A DNA stretch of 64,000 nucleotides from Massilia sp. W12 (GCF_037300705.1 NZ_CP147776.1:1798001-1862000), one strand, 5' to 3'; positions 43,494 through 52,027 are shown, numbered from the stretch's first letter. Numbers and translations: made by a program. The notes: a model not told the origin generated them from the sequence alone.

Positions 43494-43838
43494 TCAATAC
43501 AGCCAGGCGGGGATGTGGGCAGCGCTCAGACGGCGCCAATCCACGCCTTTACACAGCCATTCCCATTGTTCTGTGTTGAGCAGAAACACTTGCGCGCCCG
43601 GTTCCGGCCAGGTGAAGCCGCCTTGATGCAGACGGCGCTGGCACAGCCAAATGCCGCTGGCGTCAAACACCAGCGCCTTGAGGCGATTGTTGCGCCGGTT
43701 GCGAAACACGTATGCAGCGCCATCCGACGGCGTGCGTCCCAAGCTGTGCTGAATGCGCGCGGCCAGGCTATCGATGCCGGCGCGCATATCCATCGCTTCT
43801 TGCACCAGCCAGATTTGCTTAGGCTGCGGCCAGCTCAC
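43494..43838 (-). CDS. tnpB: IS66 accessory protein TnpB
   Basis: 114 residues starting at GTG 43838, which overlaps the tnpA stop (GTGA). It has the TnpB (IS66 Orf2) signature IWLVQEAMDMRAGIDSLAAR, YVFRNRRNNRLKALVFDASG and QRRLHQGGFTWPE. Required with TnpA and TnpC for transposition of IS66 elements. It is not related to the RNA-guided TnpB of IS200/IS605. Confidence 0.95.
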   Translation of the reverse strand: MSWPQPKQIWLVQEAMDMRAGIDSLAARIQHSLGRTPSDGAAYVFRNRRNNRLKALVFDASGIWLCQRRLHQGGFTWPEPGAQVFLLNTEQWEWLCKGVDWRRLSAAHIPAWLY

Positions 43839-44152
43839 GCCAGTTCTCGCAATAAAGCAGCCAGCCATTGCGCCGGAACATGCAGCGGAATATGCAGCCG
43901 CTGCGCGCCGCATTCCAGCGTCAGATTGCCGCTGATGGGGGCAGAAATGGCGCCAGTTGGCGCTTGTGCGGCAACCAAGGTCAGCGGCGCGCTTTCAGAT
44001 CCGCTGCGGCTGCGCTTGATCCAGTATTGCAGGACCGGCAGATTGATTTCGTGCTGCCGGCAATACGCGCTTTGCGTTTGCCCACTCATGCGCCACGCCC
44101 GCACGTGCGCGAGCCATTCTTCTCTGCTTTTCTTCGGTGATTTGCTTTGCAT
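43835..44152 (-). CDS. tnpA: IS66 accessory protein TnpA
   Basis: 105 residues from an ATG preceded by AGGAGGGG. The N-terminal helix-turn-helix-like EEWLAHVRAWRMSGQTQSAY and the motif LPVLQYWIKRS are typical of IS66 Orf1. In copy 1 the frame upstream of the ATG runs on into the interrupted hydroxylase gene (open to 44524), which is a coincidence of insertion and could give a read-through fusion. Confidence 0.92.
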   Translation of the reverse strand: MQSKSPKKSREEWLAHVRAWRMSGQTQSAYCRQHEINLPVLQYWIKRSRSGSESAPLTLVAAQAPTGAISAPISGNLTLECGAQRLHIPLHVPAQWLAALLRELA

Positions 44153-44229
44153 ACTTGCCCCTCCTGTTTGATGGGCACAGCATGCGCGGGTTTTGTGGGC
44201 TTGGGGAGATGGGGCGGTTGGGCGCTTAC

Positions 44230-44524
44230 TGTCGTAATAGCTGGCATGCCAGCCGGCATCGACATGCGGCGCGATTTCTGCACCAGCAGGCAGGCGGGTA
44301 ATCAACACGCCGCCCAAGCGTTCGCCGCCAACTAAATGCATCAAGTCAAACAGCAACGCCTGCAAGGCCGGCAGCGCGGCATAGGCCGGATACCAGACGG
44401 CATCATGTTCATCATTGAAGGACGGGCCAAAGTTGGCCGGATAGTTGTAGCGCACCCAGATATCGCTGACCGCCTGGTGTGGCGAATCCGGCGCGCAGGT
44501 GCGATAGGGAAAAGCGTCAAACAA
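44230..44524 (-). pseudogene. Aspartyl/asparaginyl beta-hydroxylase, N-terminal piece
   Basis: Encodes PDSPHQAVSDIWVRYNYPAN through LITRLPAGAEIAPHVDAGWH, containing the HxD iron-binding motif (PHVDAG). It ends at the IS66 target site. Upstream of 44538 the expected start of the protein (ATLPAKPQGLHIAPLLA) appears in another frame ending in a stop at 44539-44541, so a one-base frameshift has also accumulated. Such hydroxylases often sit with cupin genes in phage and bacterial genomes. Confidence 0.8.
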
Positions 44525-45237
44525 ATGCGGCTGCGCCGCTAAAGCGCCAGCAGGGGCGCGATGTGCAGGCCTTGGGGCTTTGCAGGAAGTGTGGCATGTC
44601 CCTTTCCTCGGGTCTGGTGGATAACAGGCCGATGGTAAGAGCGCTTTAGAAAAATCTTGGAATTTAGATTTTGGAGGTTAAAGATTGGAGAATTATAATT
44701 TGGTAAAAAAATAAATATTTTGCTTAAATCAATTACCTGTAAAAATTTCCAGGTTGACAAATCAACATAAGTTGAGGATAGTCCTATAAAAACCACTTAA
44801 CAACTATAGAAAATACTTTAAGGAAATGCTGATTTAATACAACAGTAAGCTCCCCCCCCATACCCTAATAAAATCAAAAATTTATAGTGTGGCTTTTGCT
44901 TGCAAGCTAAATAAATCAACATTTCTTTAACGTACTAGGTAATATCCAAACTCTGGCCTACAAAGATGAAAGATGGGCCTTAGTTACCATGCGACACTGG
45001 ATGTCTGATGCGGCATTTGCTTTTGCATTAATGAGCAGTTTTTCGTTGATTAAAGCATGCATCAGAAAATATCATTATCGAGGCTCTTGCAAAACTATAT
45101 AAATTTTAAGCAGAACACCTACATTTAGTGCATTAAGCATCGTATGAATCAATATATGATGGTGTCCCTGCTAGGAAAATGAGCTTTGCAAGAAACTCAA
45201 TTTAAATCGGTCTATTAAATCAACCCAGTATCTTAAA
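44525..45237. other. Non-coding AT-rich leader of the island
   Basis: About 710 bases. The first 80-100 belong to the decayed hydroxylase start; base composition drops sharply to AT-rich at about 44640. It contains a 125-bp segment bounded by an imperfect inverted repeat (44812-44936). I see no supportable gene; the promoter of the glycosyltransferase operon probably lies in the last 200 bases. Confidence 0.6.
44812..44936. repeat. 125-bp segment with 24-bp terminal inverted repeats (MITE-like)
   Basis: The arms 44812-44835 and 44913-44936 match at 20 of 24 positions when one is reverse-complemented; the inner core shared by both is close to AAATGYTGATTT. The segment has no coding capacity. 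It may be a miniature inverted-repeat element or the remnant of an IS. No clear target duplication is visible. Confidence 0.45.
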
Positions 45238-45945
45238 ATGAATAAGATAACTAATCACATAATGATATATGCAGTAAGTCTAAAAGAACGCATAGATAGG
45301 CAAGAAAAACTACTTTCACAGATACATCCACATACTCCTCTTTTTAGTTTTTCTCTTCAAGAAAAAGGGAGATATATTGTTGGAAAAAATGCGCAGGTAT
45401 ATGATTGGAGAATTGACAGTGACAATCAATGGTGGAACAGGGAAATGAAATTAGGTGAGATTGATTGTTTTCTTTCTCATTTGGCTTGCTGGGAAAATGC
45501 TAAGTCCCATCAAGAAGTGAAATATTTCTTATTTCTGGAGGATGATGTAATAGTTCCAAATTTTAATATTGGTACAATTAATCATATTTTGCAAAAATTA
45601 TCCGAGCAGCACGCAGATTGGGATATGTTGTACCTCGGACGAGAAAAACTCGAAAATGATATATTTGATCATAATTTTTTTGTTGTGCCAGGGTTTTCAT
45701 ATTGCACATACTCATACATTCTATCAAGAAAAGGTCTTGATAAACTCTTAAATTATCATCCTCAAAAAAAAATAATACCACTTGACGAATTCTTGCCCGC
45801 AACATACTTAAAACATCCAAGGCATGACATCGCGAAATCAATTCCTCCATCAATTAATGCATTTGCTTTAAAGTCGGAAATGGCTTATGAGGGACCAAAA
45901 GAAATATATGGCAGTGACACAGAAAACAGCCCCTACTTTAAATGA
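45238..45945 (+). CDS. Glycosyltransferase family 25 protein
   Basis: 235 residues. The GT25 (LPS/LOS glycosyltransferase) signature is clear: MIYAVSLKERIDRQEKLL at the start, GEIDCFLSHLACWENAK in the middle, and the metal-binding FLFLEDDVIVP. GT25 enzymes add hexoses to lipooligosaccharide; eukaryotic and viral members glycosylate hydroxylysine. The acceptor here is unknown. Strongly AT-rich codon use, unlike the flanking chromosome, marks it as transferred. First gene of a four-gene set on the plus strand. Confidence 0.85.
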   Translation: MNKITNHIMIYAVSLKERIDRQEKLLSQIHPHTPLFSFSLQEKGRYIVGKNAQVYDWRIDSDNQWWNREMKLGEIDCFLSHLACWENAKSHQEVKYFLFLEDDVIVPNFNIGTINHILQKLSEQHADWDMLYLGREKLENDIFDHNFFVVPGFSYCTYSYILSRKGLDKLLNYHPQKKIIPLDEFLPATYLKHPRHDIAKSIPPSINAFALKSEMAYEGPKEIYGSDTENSPYFK

Positions 45946-45997
45946 TAATTCACAAAATCCAATCAGGAAAAATCACTTTTCTTTATGAGGCAATTAA

Positions 45998-46798
45998 ATG
46001 ATCGAGAAAAACATAACTATTAAGACTCCAGATAATATTATGCTGGATTCTATTCTGACAACGCCACTATGTTGGAAAAAATCTGATGCTATGATAATAT
46101 TAGTTCACGGTATTACGGCAGACTTAAATGAGTCTGGGACATATGAGAAATTAGCCAGAAGACTTGCATCGAAGGGCTTAGCATCAATTAGATTTAGTTT
46201 CCGTGGACATGGAAATAGCTCATTAGCATCAGAATATGTAACAATTTCAGGTGAATGCATTGATTTGCTAACCATATTAAGTTACTGCAAAACACATTTT
46301 TCAGACAATATATCAATTGTCGCTTCAAGTTTCGGGGCAGTCCCATTAGGTTGTTTATGTGAATATCTTAACAGTCAAATCACATGCCTTGTGCTGCTGA
46401 ATCCAGTAATAGATACTTGGGGAACATTTATTTCGCCAACCCTAGATTGGGGAATTAAAAATTTTACAGGTCCAAATATAGAAAATATATATATTAATGG
46501 ATTTTTTTTGATTGATGATTATTTTAGAATTGGTGTTGTTTTGTGGGAGGAACTACATCAAATAAACCCTAAAAGTAAATGGAAAAAATTCAAGCAACCT
46601 ATTTTAATAATTCACGGCAATCAAGATAGTTATGTTTCATATGAAACATCAAGAGAATTGTTTAATTCACTACCAACCATAAGCTTTGAAACAATCTCTG
46701 GCGCTGATCATGGTTTTGAAATACAAGAAGATGAAACTTATGTCTTATTAAAAACTGAAGAATATTTGTTACATCACCATTTTTCTGATCATGAATAA
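45998..46798 (+). CDS. Alpha/beta hydrolase (esterase-like)
   Basis: 266 residues with the catalytic triad readable: ILVHGIT oxyanion region, nucleophile Ser in VASSFGAVPLG (an A-S-S-F-G variant of GxSxG), Asp in IHGNQDSYV and His in SGADHGFEI. The closest class is the feruloyl esterase/bacterial monoacylglycerol lipase-like group with a FRGHGNS segment after strand 4. Substrate unknown. It starts 52 bp after the glycosyltransferase, has GAGG upstream and overlaps the next gene by 8 bp. Confidence 0.82.
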   Translation: MIEKNITIKTPDNIMLDSILTTPLCWKKSDAMIILVHGITADLNESGTYEKLARRLASKGLASIRFSFRGHGNSSLASEYVTISGECIDLLTILSYCKTHFSDNISIVASSFGAVPLGCLCEYLNSQITCLVLLNPVIDTWGTFISPTLDWGIKNFTGPNIENIYINGFFLIDDYFRIGVVLWEELHQINPKSKWKKFKQPILIIHGNQDSYVSYETSRELFNSLPTISFETISGADHGFEIQEDETYVLLKTEEYLLHHHFSDHE

Positions 46799-47417
46799 TA
46801 AACCTTTTATATCAATCCATCAAGAAGCCCGAATTGATACGACAGCACGAATTGGGGTTGAATCTGAGCAAAGACTGCGAGGATCAGCTATGGATAATTC
46901 AAAGTCAAGCAATATAATAATTGGCCGTAATGTTTTAATTGGGGGCTTCGCTTCCATTTACGAGGGAGTCATTGTAGGGGAGGATTCGATAATCGAAGAT
47001 CAATCTCGTATCGGGCCATTTTCTCAAATCGGTTCAGGATGTCGTGTATGTTATCAAGCTCACATTTCGGATAATGTATCTATTGGAGATAATTGCGTTA
47101 TTGCTTCATTTATTTGCGATGATTCGGTAGTTGAAGATAATTGCAGAATATTTGGATCATTGGTGCATGAGCAATCTCAGCCTCATAAAGGTTGGTGGGA
47201 CATTACTGAAGCAGCTCCTAAAGTTAAAAAAGGGACAGTAATTGGATGGGGGGCAATAATAATTGGAGGCATAACAATAGGAGAGAATTCATATATTGCA
47301 GCAGGTGCAATTATAACCAAAGACATTCCAGAGAATTCTATAGTTACAGGTGTAAATAAAATTTCTCAGAAAGAGAAATGGTCTGGAAAAAAACTAACAC
47401 AATGGATAAAAAAATAG
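46791..47417 (+). CDS. Left-handed beta-helix (hexapeptide) acyltransferase-like protein
   Basis: 208 residues formed mainly of hexapeptide repeats: IIIGRNVLIGGFASIYEGVI, VGEDSIIEDQSRIGPFSQIG, DNVSIGDNCVIASFI and VIGWGAIIIGGITIGENSYI, ending AAGAIITKDIPENSIVTGV. Such trimeric proteins are sugar O- or N-acyltransferases or nucleotide-sugar enzymes. The H-containing segment LVHEQSQPHKGWWD may carry the catalytic His. With GT25 and the hydrolase it suggests a small glycoconjugate-modifying set. Confidence 0.82.
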   Translation: MNNKPFISIHQEARIDTTARIGVESEQRLRGSAMDNSKSSNIIIGRNVLIGGFASIYEGVIVGEDSIIEDQSRIGPFSQIGSGCRVCYQAHISDNVSIGDNCVIASFICDDSVVEDNCRIFGSLVHEQSQPHKGWWDITEAAPKVKKGTVIGWGAIIIGGITIGENSYIAAGAIITKDIPENSIVTGVNKISQKEKWSGKKLTQWIKK

Positions 47418-47425
47418 GAGCGTAG

Positions 47426-48631
47426 ATGATGAAAACAGTGCATCTTTTCTTTGCGTATCAATTTTCTTCAATTCAGATTTCTCGGATGGAAAGAGAGATG
47501 AGTGTGGCACGCTCTGTTCAATACATTAACGCAGAGCTAAGACGTAGCAAACCAAATGTAGAGATAAAATGGACATTTTGTGATCTTCAAGCAGGCATAG
47601 GTATTTTCAATCAAATTACCAAATCAATAGAAGATTGTTGTATTTTCATCGCGGATGTAAGTGAAATAAATCCGAATGTAATGTTTGAATTAGGCATGGC
47701 CTATGCCTTCACTCGGAAAATACATAAATCAATATCAATCCTATGCCACGAGTCCATTGATATAAAAAGACTTCCGTCTGATATGGCTGGAATTTTTATT
47801 GAAATATATAAAACTGAATATTTTCAGCAAATTTTTTCAGGTCAATTGAGCCGATGCATTAATGAATTCCTTGAACATCAAAATGAATTTAATAAGGCAC
47901 AAGTATCCGATTATTCTTTTTTGGGTTTGAAAGATAAGGAAGTTGTTGACATTGTCTGCTCTGAGCTTCCTGAAAAAGAGTTGCCATACTTCGCCTTAGA
48001 AACTGATAGGAATTATTTAAGATACGCCCGATTCGCTGATTTAGATAGTTTTATTCATTTAAAAACACATTTAATAAGAATGTACCCTCAGTTGAAAATA
48101 AGAGATTTTACAGCTTCGGAACATAAGATTTCAGATTATGAGACCTTGTTCGTCTTAGGAGGGCCAGCATGGAATAAGCGATTTAGAGCTTTTCAAGATC
48201 AACTTCCATTTTATTTTATTGAAAAACCAGATTGCGAAGATGATCTCCTAAAATTTAAGGACGAATATGGGATAAGTGCGCCACCATTAGGACCTGTTGC
48301 TAATGAGAATGGAAAAATTCATAAAGATGTTTCAGTTTTGTGCAAACTATCAGATGTTTCCGGAAGGAAGGTTTTTCTTTTTGCAGGTTGCCTGACATTC
48401 GGAGTTTTGGGAGCATGCAAAGCAATCTTTTGCAAAGAAAGTGGTAATAAAAATTCAAACTTCCTGCAAGAGATCGTTGGCGAAAATGATTTCGTCTCAG
48501 TTTTCTACTCAACATATTTAGAGCACGATGTTAATTCACCACTTTTTTGTGAACATCCACCTTTGGCACTTTTTTCCAGGAAAATGAATAGCGGAGCTAT
48601 TTTTGAGTTGATTAGTTCAACAATGAAATAA
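47426..48631 (+). CDS. TIR-like/nucleotide hydrolase-like domain fused to an unrecognised GGPxxN domain
   Basis: 401 residues. The N-terminal 140 residues have a Rossmann-like TIR/deoxyribosyltransferase-type fold: CCIFIADVSEINPNVMFELG, with the NPNV motif at 82-85 and Glu88 in the place of the catalytic Glu of NAD- or nucleotide-cleaving members. The C-terminal half (about 160-401) has LFVLGGPAWNKRF (GGPxxN at 245-250) and VFLFAGCLTFGVLGACKAI, a pattern I have met only in proteins of unknown function. It could be a sensor that switches on an NAD-degrading effector. It starts 8 bp after the acyltransferase behind AGGAG. Confidence 0.75.
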   Translation: MMKTVHLFFAYQFSSIQISRMEREMSVARSVQYINAELRRSKPNVEIKWTFCDLQAGIGIFNQITKSIEDCCIFIADVSEINPNVMFELGMAYAFTRKIHKSISILCHESIDIKRLPSDMAGIFIEIYKTEYFQQIFSGQLSRCINEFLEHQNEFNKAQVSDYSFLGLKDKEVVDIVCSELPEKELPYFALETDRNYLRYARFADLDSFIHLKTHLIRMYPQLKIRDFTASEHKISDYETLFVLGGPAWNKRFRAFQDQLPFYFIEKPDCEDDLLKFKDEYGISAPPLGPVANENGKIHKDVSVLCKLSDVSGRKVFLFAGCLTFGVLGACKAIFCKESGNKNSNFLQEIVGENDFVSVFYSTYLEHDVNSPLFCEHPPLALFSRKMNSGAIFELISSTMK

Positions 48632-48806
48632 TCCTTAAGGATAGCACCAAAGGTGGGCAGCTCTTGTGGAACACACCAACACCAACGGGTTCAGTTCTAA
48701 CAATCAAACATTTTGAGAGATTTGTTGGAAAGTTAGAACTACCCATGTTGCTCGTATTTTTGGAAATAAAATTTTCAAAACCAGTCAATTTCACATGTGT
48801 ATATGA
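48632..48806. other. Displaced leader of the first tcmP gene
   Basis: AT-rich, non-coding. It ends in ATGA (48803-48806), the target duplication of the IS3 element. Before insertion this stretch led directly into the tcmP gene now starting at 54617, so it should contain its original promoter, now 5.8 kb away. Confidence 0.7.
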
Positions 48807-48868
48807 CCCCCCGTGTCAAAATAGTTGTCGCCTCCAGTGATTTGGAGTTCTAATCCATCCCGGGGGCG

Positions 48869-49372
48869 ATGGAACAGACGATAATGAAATACACACAAGA
48901 GAAGAAAGAACATGTGCTCAAGCTGATGAGCGCACCACAAAACAAGTCTGTGGCCGAGGTCGCTGAGATAAGCGGCGTGCCAGAGGCTACGCTTTACCTG
49001 TGGCGGAAGCAGGCCCGTGAAGCCGGTCGTGTTGTGCCTGGCGACGGACAAAACCCCGAGCAATGGCGTGCTGCGGACAAATTTGCTGCAGTACTGGAAG
49101 CGGCGCCGCTGAACGAAGCAGAGCTGGCTGAGTATTGCCGCCGTAAAGGCTTGCTGGTAGCGCAACTGGAGCGCTGGCGCACAGAAATGCACGCTGCGCT
49201 TAGCAGCCAGAGCAGTCAAGCCGATGCTGCAGCCCGGGCCAAAGACAAAAAGCGCATCAAGGAGCTGGAAAAGGATTTGCGGCGTAAAGAAAAAGCGCTG
49301 GCGGAAACAGCGGCCTTGCTGGTTCTGTCCCGAAAGTACGAGGCGCTGGGGATCGACGGCGAGGACGCATGA
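48869..49372 (+). CDS. IS3 family OrfA (copy 1)
   Basis: 167 residues: an N-terminal helix-turn-helix (KSVAEVAEISGVPEATLYLW) that binds the inverted repeats, and a C-terminal leucine-zipper-like coiled coil (KDKKRIKELEKDLRRKEKAL). ATG 48884 is an alternative start. The stop overlaps the orfB start as ATGA, so orfB may be made by coupling rather than the programmed frameshift common in IS3. Identical in sequence to the copy 2 protein. Confidence 0.92.
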   Translation: MEQTIMKYTQEKKEHVLKLMSAPQNKSVAEVAEISGVPEATLYLWRKQAREAGRVVPGDGQNPEQWRAADKFAAVLEAAPLNEAELAEYCRRKGLLVAQLERWRTEMHAALSSQSSQADAAARAKDKKRIKELEKDLRRKEKALAETAALLVLSRKYEALGIDGEDA

Positions 49373-49702
49373 CTGCGTTGCCCCAGCGCCTTGAAATGAT
49401 CGCCGATATTCTGCAGGCCCGGAAGGCTGGTGCGCGTTTAGCATTGGCATGCGCCGAACTCGGTCTAAGCGTGCGCACCTTGGAACGTTGGCGTTGTGAC
49501 GGTGAAATTCGTCCTGACGGCCGACCGGAGGCAGAGCGGCCAGCGCCTGCGCACAAACTGTCTGATGAAGAACGTCAGCGCATCCTGCAACTGTGTCATG
49601 AACCGCGCTTTGCCGATTTGCCGCCAGCGCAGATCGTGCCGCGGCTGGCCGACGAGGGAGCGTATGTGGCATCGGAATCGTCGTTCTATCGTGTGCTGAG
49701 AA
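49369..49702 (+). pseudogene. IS3 OrfB, copy 1, fragment 1 (N-terminal)
   Basis: First 111 residues of the transposase, a helix-turn-helix region (LALACAELGLSVRTLERWRC) and the start of the linker, up to SSFYRVLR. It is cut at AGAA by the insertion of copy 2 in the opposite orientation. Confidence 0.95.
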
Positions 49703-49737
49703 CGGAGCGTGTCAAGGTAGTTGTCGCAAAAAATCGA

Positions 49738-50787
49738 TTAAGCAACCATGCGCTGGTCCAGCTTTGATGGCGGATTAAGCCAGACCTCATTGGGCGCCAG
49801 CCAGGGCCGTGTATGACGCTTCCAGCGCAGCGGATGGCGTTGCCGGGCTTCGGCATAAACGTCGCGTCGGCGCTCCAGGATCGCATTGGCGGCGCCCGTA
49901 TGGCGCTGCTCCGGCGTCACATAGGCCAAGGCGCTGTGCAAATGGGTGCAGTTGTACCAAGTCACAAATTGCAGTGTCCAATCCCGAGCCTGCGCGATGC
50001 TCTCAAAGCCTTTGGCTGGATAGCTGGGCGCATATTTACAGGTGCGGAACCACGCTTCGATATGGGCATTGTCATCGGAGACGCCAGGCCGGCTATGCGA
50101 GGAGCCGATGCCCAGCATTTCCAACTTGCTCTTGAGCGTGTGCGAAGTTTGCGCAGCACCGTTATCGGCATGCAGCACCAATGGCGTGCAGCGGCGCTGT
50201 TCACGCCAGCAGGCGCGCTCAATCAGTAAAGCAGCTTCCTCACCATTTTCCCGCTCGTGGACTTCCCATGCGACCAGTTTGCGGCTGTAAATATCGAGCA
50301 CGGCATACAGATAAAAATACTGGCCGCGCACCCGGCTGGGCAGGTACGTCACGTCCCAGCTCCAGACCTGGTTGGGGCCATGGGCGACATGGCGCACCGG
50401 CTCGCTGGCCACAGGAGCCTTGCTGCGACCCCGGTGATGCTGCTGGTCGGCGCTTCTCAGCACACGATAGAACGACGATTCCGATGCCACATACGCTCCC
50501 TCGTCGGCCAGCCGCGGCACGATCTGCGCTGGCGGCAAATCGGCAAAGCGCGGTTCATGACACAGTTGCAGGATGCGCTGACGTTCTTCATCAGACAGTT
50601 TGTGCGCAGGCGCTGGCCGCTCTGCCTCCGGTCGGCCGTCAGGACGAATTTCACCGTCACAACGCCAACGTTCCAAGGTGCGCACGCTTAGACCGAGTTC
50701 GGCGCATGCCAATGCTAAACGCGCACCAGCCTTCCGGGCCTGCAGAATATCGGCGATCATTTCAAGGCGCTGGGGCAACGCAGTCAT
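49738..50787 (-). CDS. IS3 family transposase OrfB (copy 2, intact)
   Basis: 349-residue DDE integrase-type transposase. Catalytic residues are in VWSWDVTYLPS (first Asp), VLHADNGAAQTS (second Asp) and DNAHIEAWFRT (Glu), the D-D-35-E pattern of rve-type enzymes. A helix-turn-helix region precedes the catalytic core. The ATG overlaps the orfA stop (ATGA). This is the only intact OrfB of the pair. Confidence 0.96.
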   Translation of the reverse strand: MTALPQRLEMIADILQARKAGARLALACAELGLSVRTLERWRCDGEIRPDGRPEAERPAPAHKLSDEERQRILQLCHEPRFADLPPAQIVPRLADEGAYVASESSFYRVLRSADQQHHRGRSKAPVASEPVRHVAHGPNQVWSWDVTYLPSRVRGQYFYLYAVLDIYSRKLVAWEVHERENGEEAALLIERACWREQRRCTPLVLHADNGAAQTSHTLKSKLEMLGIGSSHSRPGVSDDNAHIEAWFRTCKYAPSYPAKGFESIAQARDWTLQFVTWYNCTHLHSALAYVTPEQRHTGAANAILERRRDVYAEARQRHPLRWKRHTRPWLAPNEVWLNPPSKLDQRMVA

Positions 50788-51287
50788 GCGTCCTCGCCGT
50801 CGATCCCCAGCGCCTCGTACTTTCGGGACAGAACCAGCAAGGCCGCTGTTTCCGCCAGCGCTTTTTCTTTACGCCGCAAATCCTTTTCCAGCTCCTTGAT
50901 GCGCTTTTTGTCTTTGGCCCGGGCTGCAGCATCGGCTTGACTGCTCTGGCTGCTAAGCGCAGCGTGCATTTCTGTGCGCCAGCGCTCCAGTTGCGCTACC
51001 AGCAAGCCTTTACGGCGGCAATACTCAGCCAGCTCTGCTTCGTTCAGCGGCGCCGCTTCCAGTACTGCAGCAAATTTGTCCGCAGCACGCCATTGCTCGG
51101 GGTTTTGTCCGTCGCCAGGCACAACACGACCGGCTTCACGGGCCTGCTTCCGCCACAGGTAAAGCGTAGCCTCTGGCACGCCGCTTATCTCAGCGACCTC
51201 GGCCACAGACTTGTTTTGTGGTGCGCTCATCAGCTTGAGCACATGTTCTTTCTTCTCTTGTGTGTATTTCATTATCGTCTGTTCCAT
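50784..51287 (-). CDS. IS3 family OrfA (copy 2)
   Basis: 167 residues, identical in sequence to the copy 1 OrfA, with the same helix-turn-helix and leucine-zipper regions. It partners the intact OrfB that overlaps its stop by four bases. Confidence 0.94.
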   Translation of the reverse strand: MEQTIMKYTQEKKEHVLKLMSAPQNKSVAEVAEISGVPEATLYLWRKQAREAGRVVPGDGQNPEQWRAADKFAAVLEAAPLNEAELAEYCRRKGLLVAQLERWRTEMHAALSSQSSQADAAARAKDKKRIKELEKDLRRKEKALAETAALLVLSRKYEALGIDGEDA

Positions 51288-51353
51288 CGCCCCCGGGATG
51301 GATTAGAACTCCAAATCACTGGAGGCGACAACTATTTTGACACGGGGGGAGAA

Positions 51354-51632
51354 GCGCCGACCAGCAGCATCACCGGGGTCGCAGCAAGGCTCCTGTGGCC
51401 AGCGAGCCGGTGCGCCATGTCGCCCATGGCCCCAACCAGGTCTGGAGCTGGGACGTGACGTACCTGCCCAGCCGGGTGCGCGGCCAGTATTTTTATCTGT
51501 ATGCCGTGCTCGATATTTACAGCCGCAAACTGGTCGCATGGGAAGTCCACGAGCGGGAAAATGGTGAGGAAGCTGCTTTACTGATTGAGCGCGCCTGCTG
51601 GCGTGAACAGCGCCGCTGCACGCCATTGGTGC
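51354..51632 (+). pseudogene. IS3 OrfB, copy 1, fragment 2 (middle)
   Basis: Residues around 113-204 of the transposase (ADQQHHRGRSKAP through REQRRCTPLV), including the first catalytic Asp in SWDVTYLPS. It is bounded on the left by the end of copy 2 and on the right by the second IS66 element, inserted at ATTGGTGC. Confidence 0.93.
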
Positions 51633-51709
51633 GTAAGCGCCCAACCGCCCCATCTCCCCAAGCCCACAAAACCCGCGCATGCTGTGCCCATCAAACAGGA
51701 GGGGCAAGT

Positions 51710-52027
51710 ATGCAAAGCAAATCACCGAAGAAAAGCAGAGAAGAATGGCTCGCGCACGTGCGGGCGTGGCGCATGAGTGGGCAAACGCAAAGCGCGTATT
51801 GCCGGCAGCACGAAATCAATCTGCCGGTCCTGCAATACTGGATCAAGCGCAGCCGCAGCGGATCTGAAAGCGCGCCGCTGACCTTGGTTGCCGCACAAGC
51901 GCCAACTGGCGCCATTTCTGCCCCCATCAGCGGCAATCTGACGCTGGAATGCGGCGCGCAGCGGCTGCATATTCCGCTGCATGTTCCGGCGCAATGGCTG
52001 GCTGCTTTATTGCGAGAACTGGCGTGA
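51710..52027 (+). CDS. tnpA: IS66 accessory protein TnpA (copy 2)
   Basis: 105 residues from the ATG preceded by AGGAGGGG; same sequence as copy 1. The frame upstream is open into the interrupted orfB fragment (to 51395), so a fusion read-through is possible but not needed. Confidence 0.93.
   Translation: MQSKSPKKSREEWLAHVRAWRMSGQTQSAYCRQHEINLPVLQYWIKRSRSGSESAPLTLVAAQAPTGAISAPISGNLTLECGAQRLHIPLHVPAQWLAALLRELA

Larger units (their letters stand above)
41726..44229 (-). mobile_element. IS66-family insertion sequence, copy 1
   Basis: A complete 2504-bp element. Both ends start GTAAGCGCCCAAC and have imperfect terminal inverted repeats of about 24 bp. It is flanked by 8-bp direct repeats TGTCGTAA (41718-41725 and 44230-44237), the family's normal target duplication. 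It carries tnpA, tnpB and tnpC on the minus strand and interrupts a beta-hydroxylase gene. Copy 2 at 51633-54136 has the same length and encodes identical proteins. Confidence 0.97.
49703..51349 (-). mobile_element. IS3-family insertion sequence, copy 2 (intact)
   Basis: Complete 1647-bp element in inverse orientation, sitting inside orfB of copy 1, flanked by the 4-bp duplication AGAA (49699-49702 and 51350-51353). It has both inverted repeats, an intact orfA and an intact orfB, and should be mobile. Element ends are defined by comparison with copy 1. Confidence 0.97.

Noticed and set aside
43835-44524. 229-residue fusion protein of hydroxylase start and TnpA
   Set aside because: The join is at the insertion site, the frame match is accidental, and TnpA has its own start and strong ribosome site.
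44539-44796. 85-residue minus-strand frame in the island leader
   Set aside because: The last 20 residues are the frameshifted hydroxylase start and the rest is AT-rich non-coding sequence; no ribosome site.
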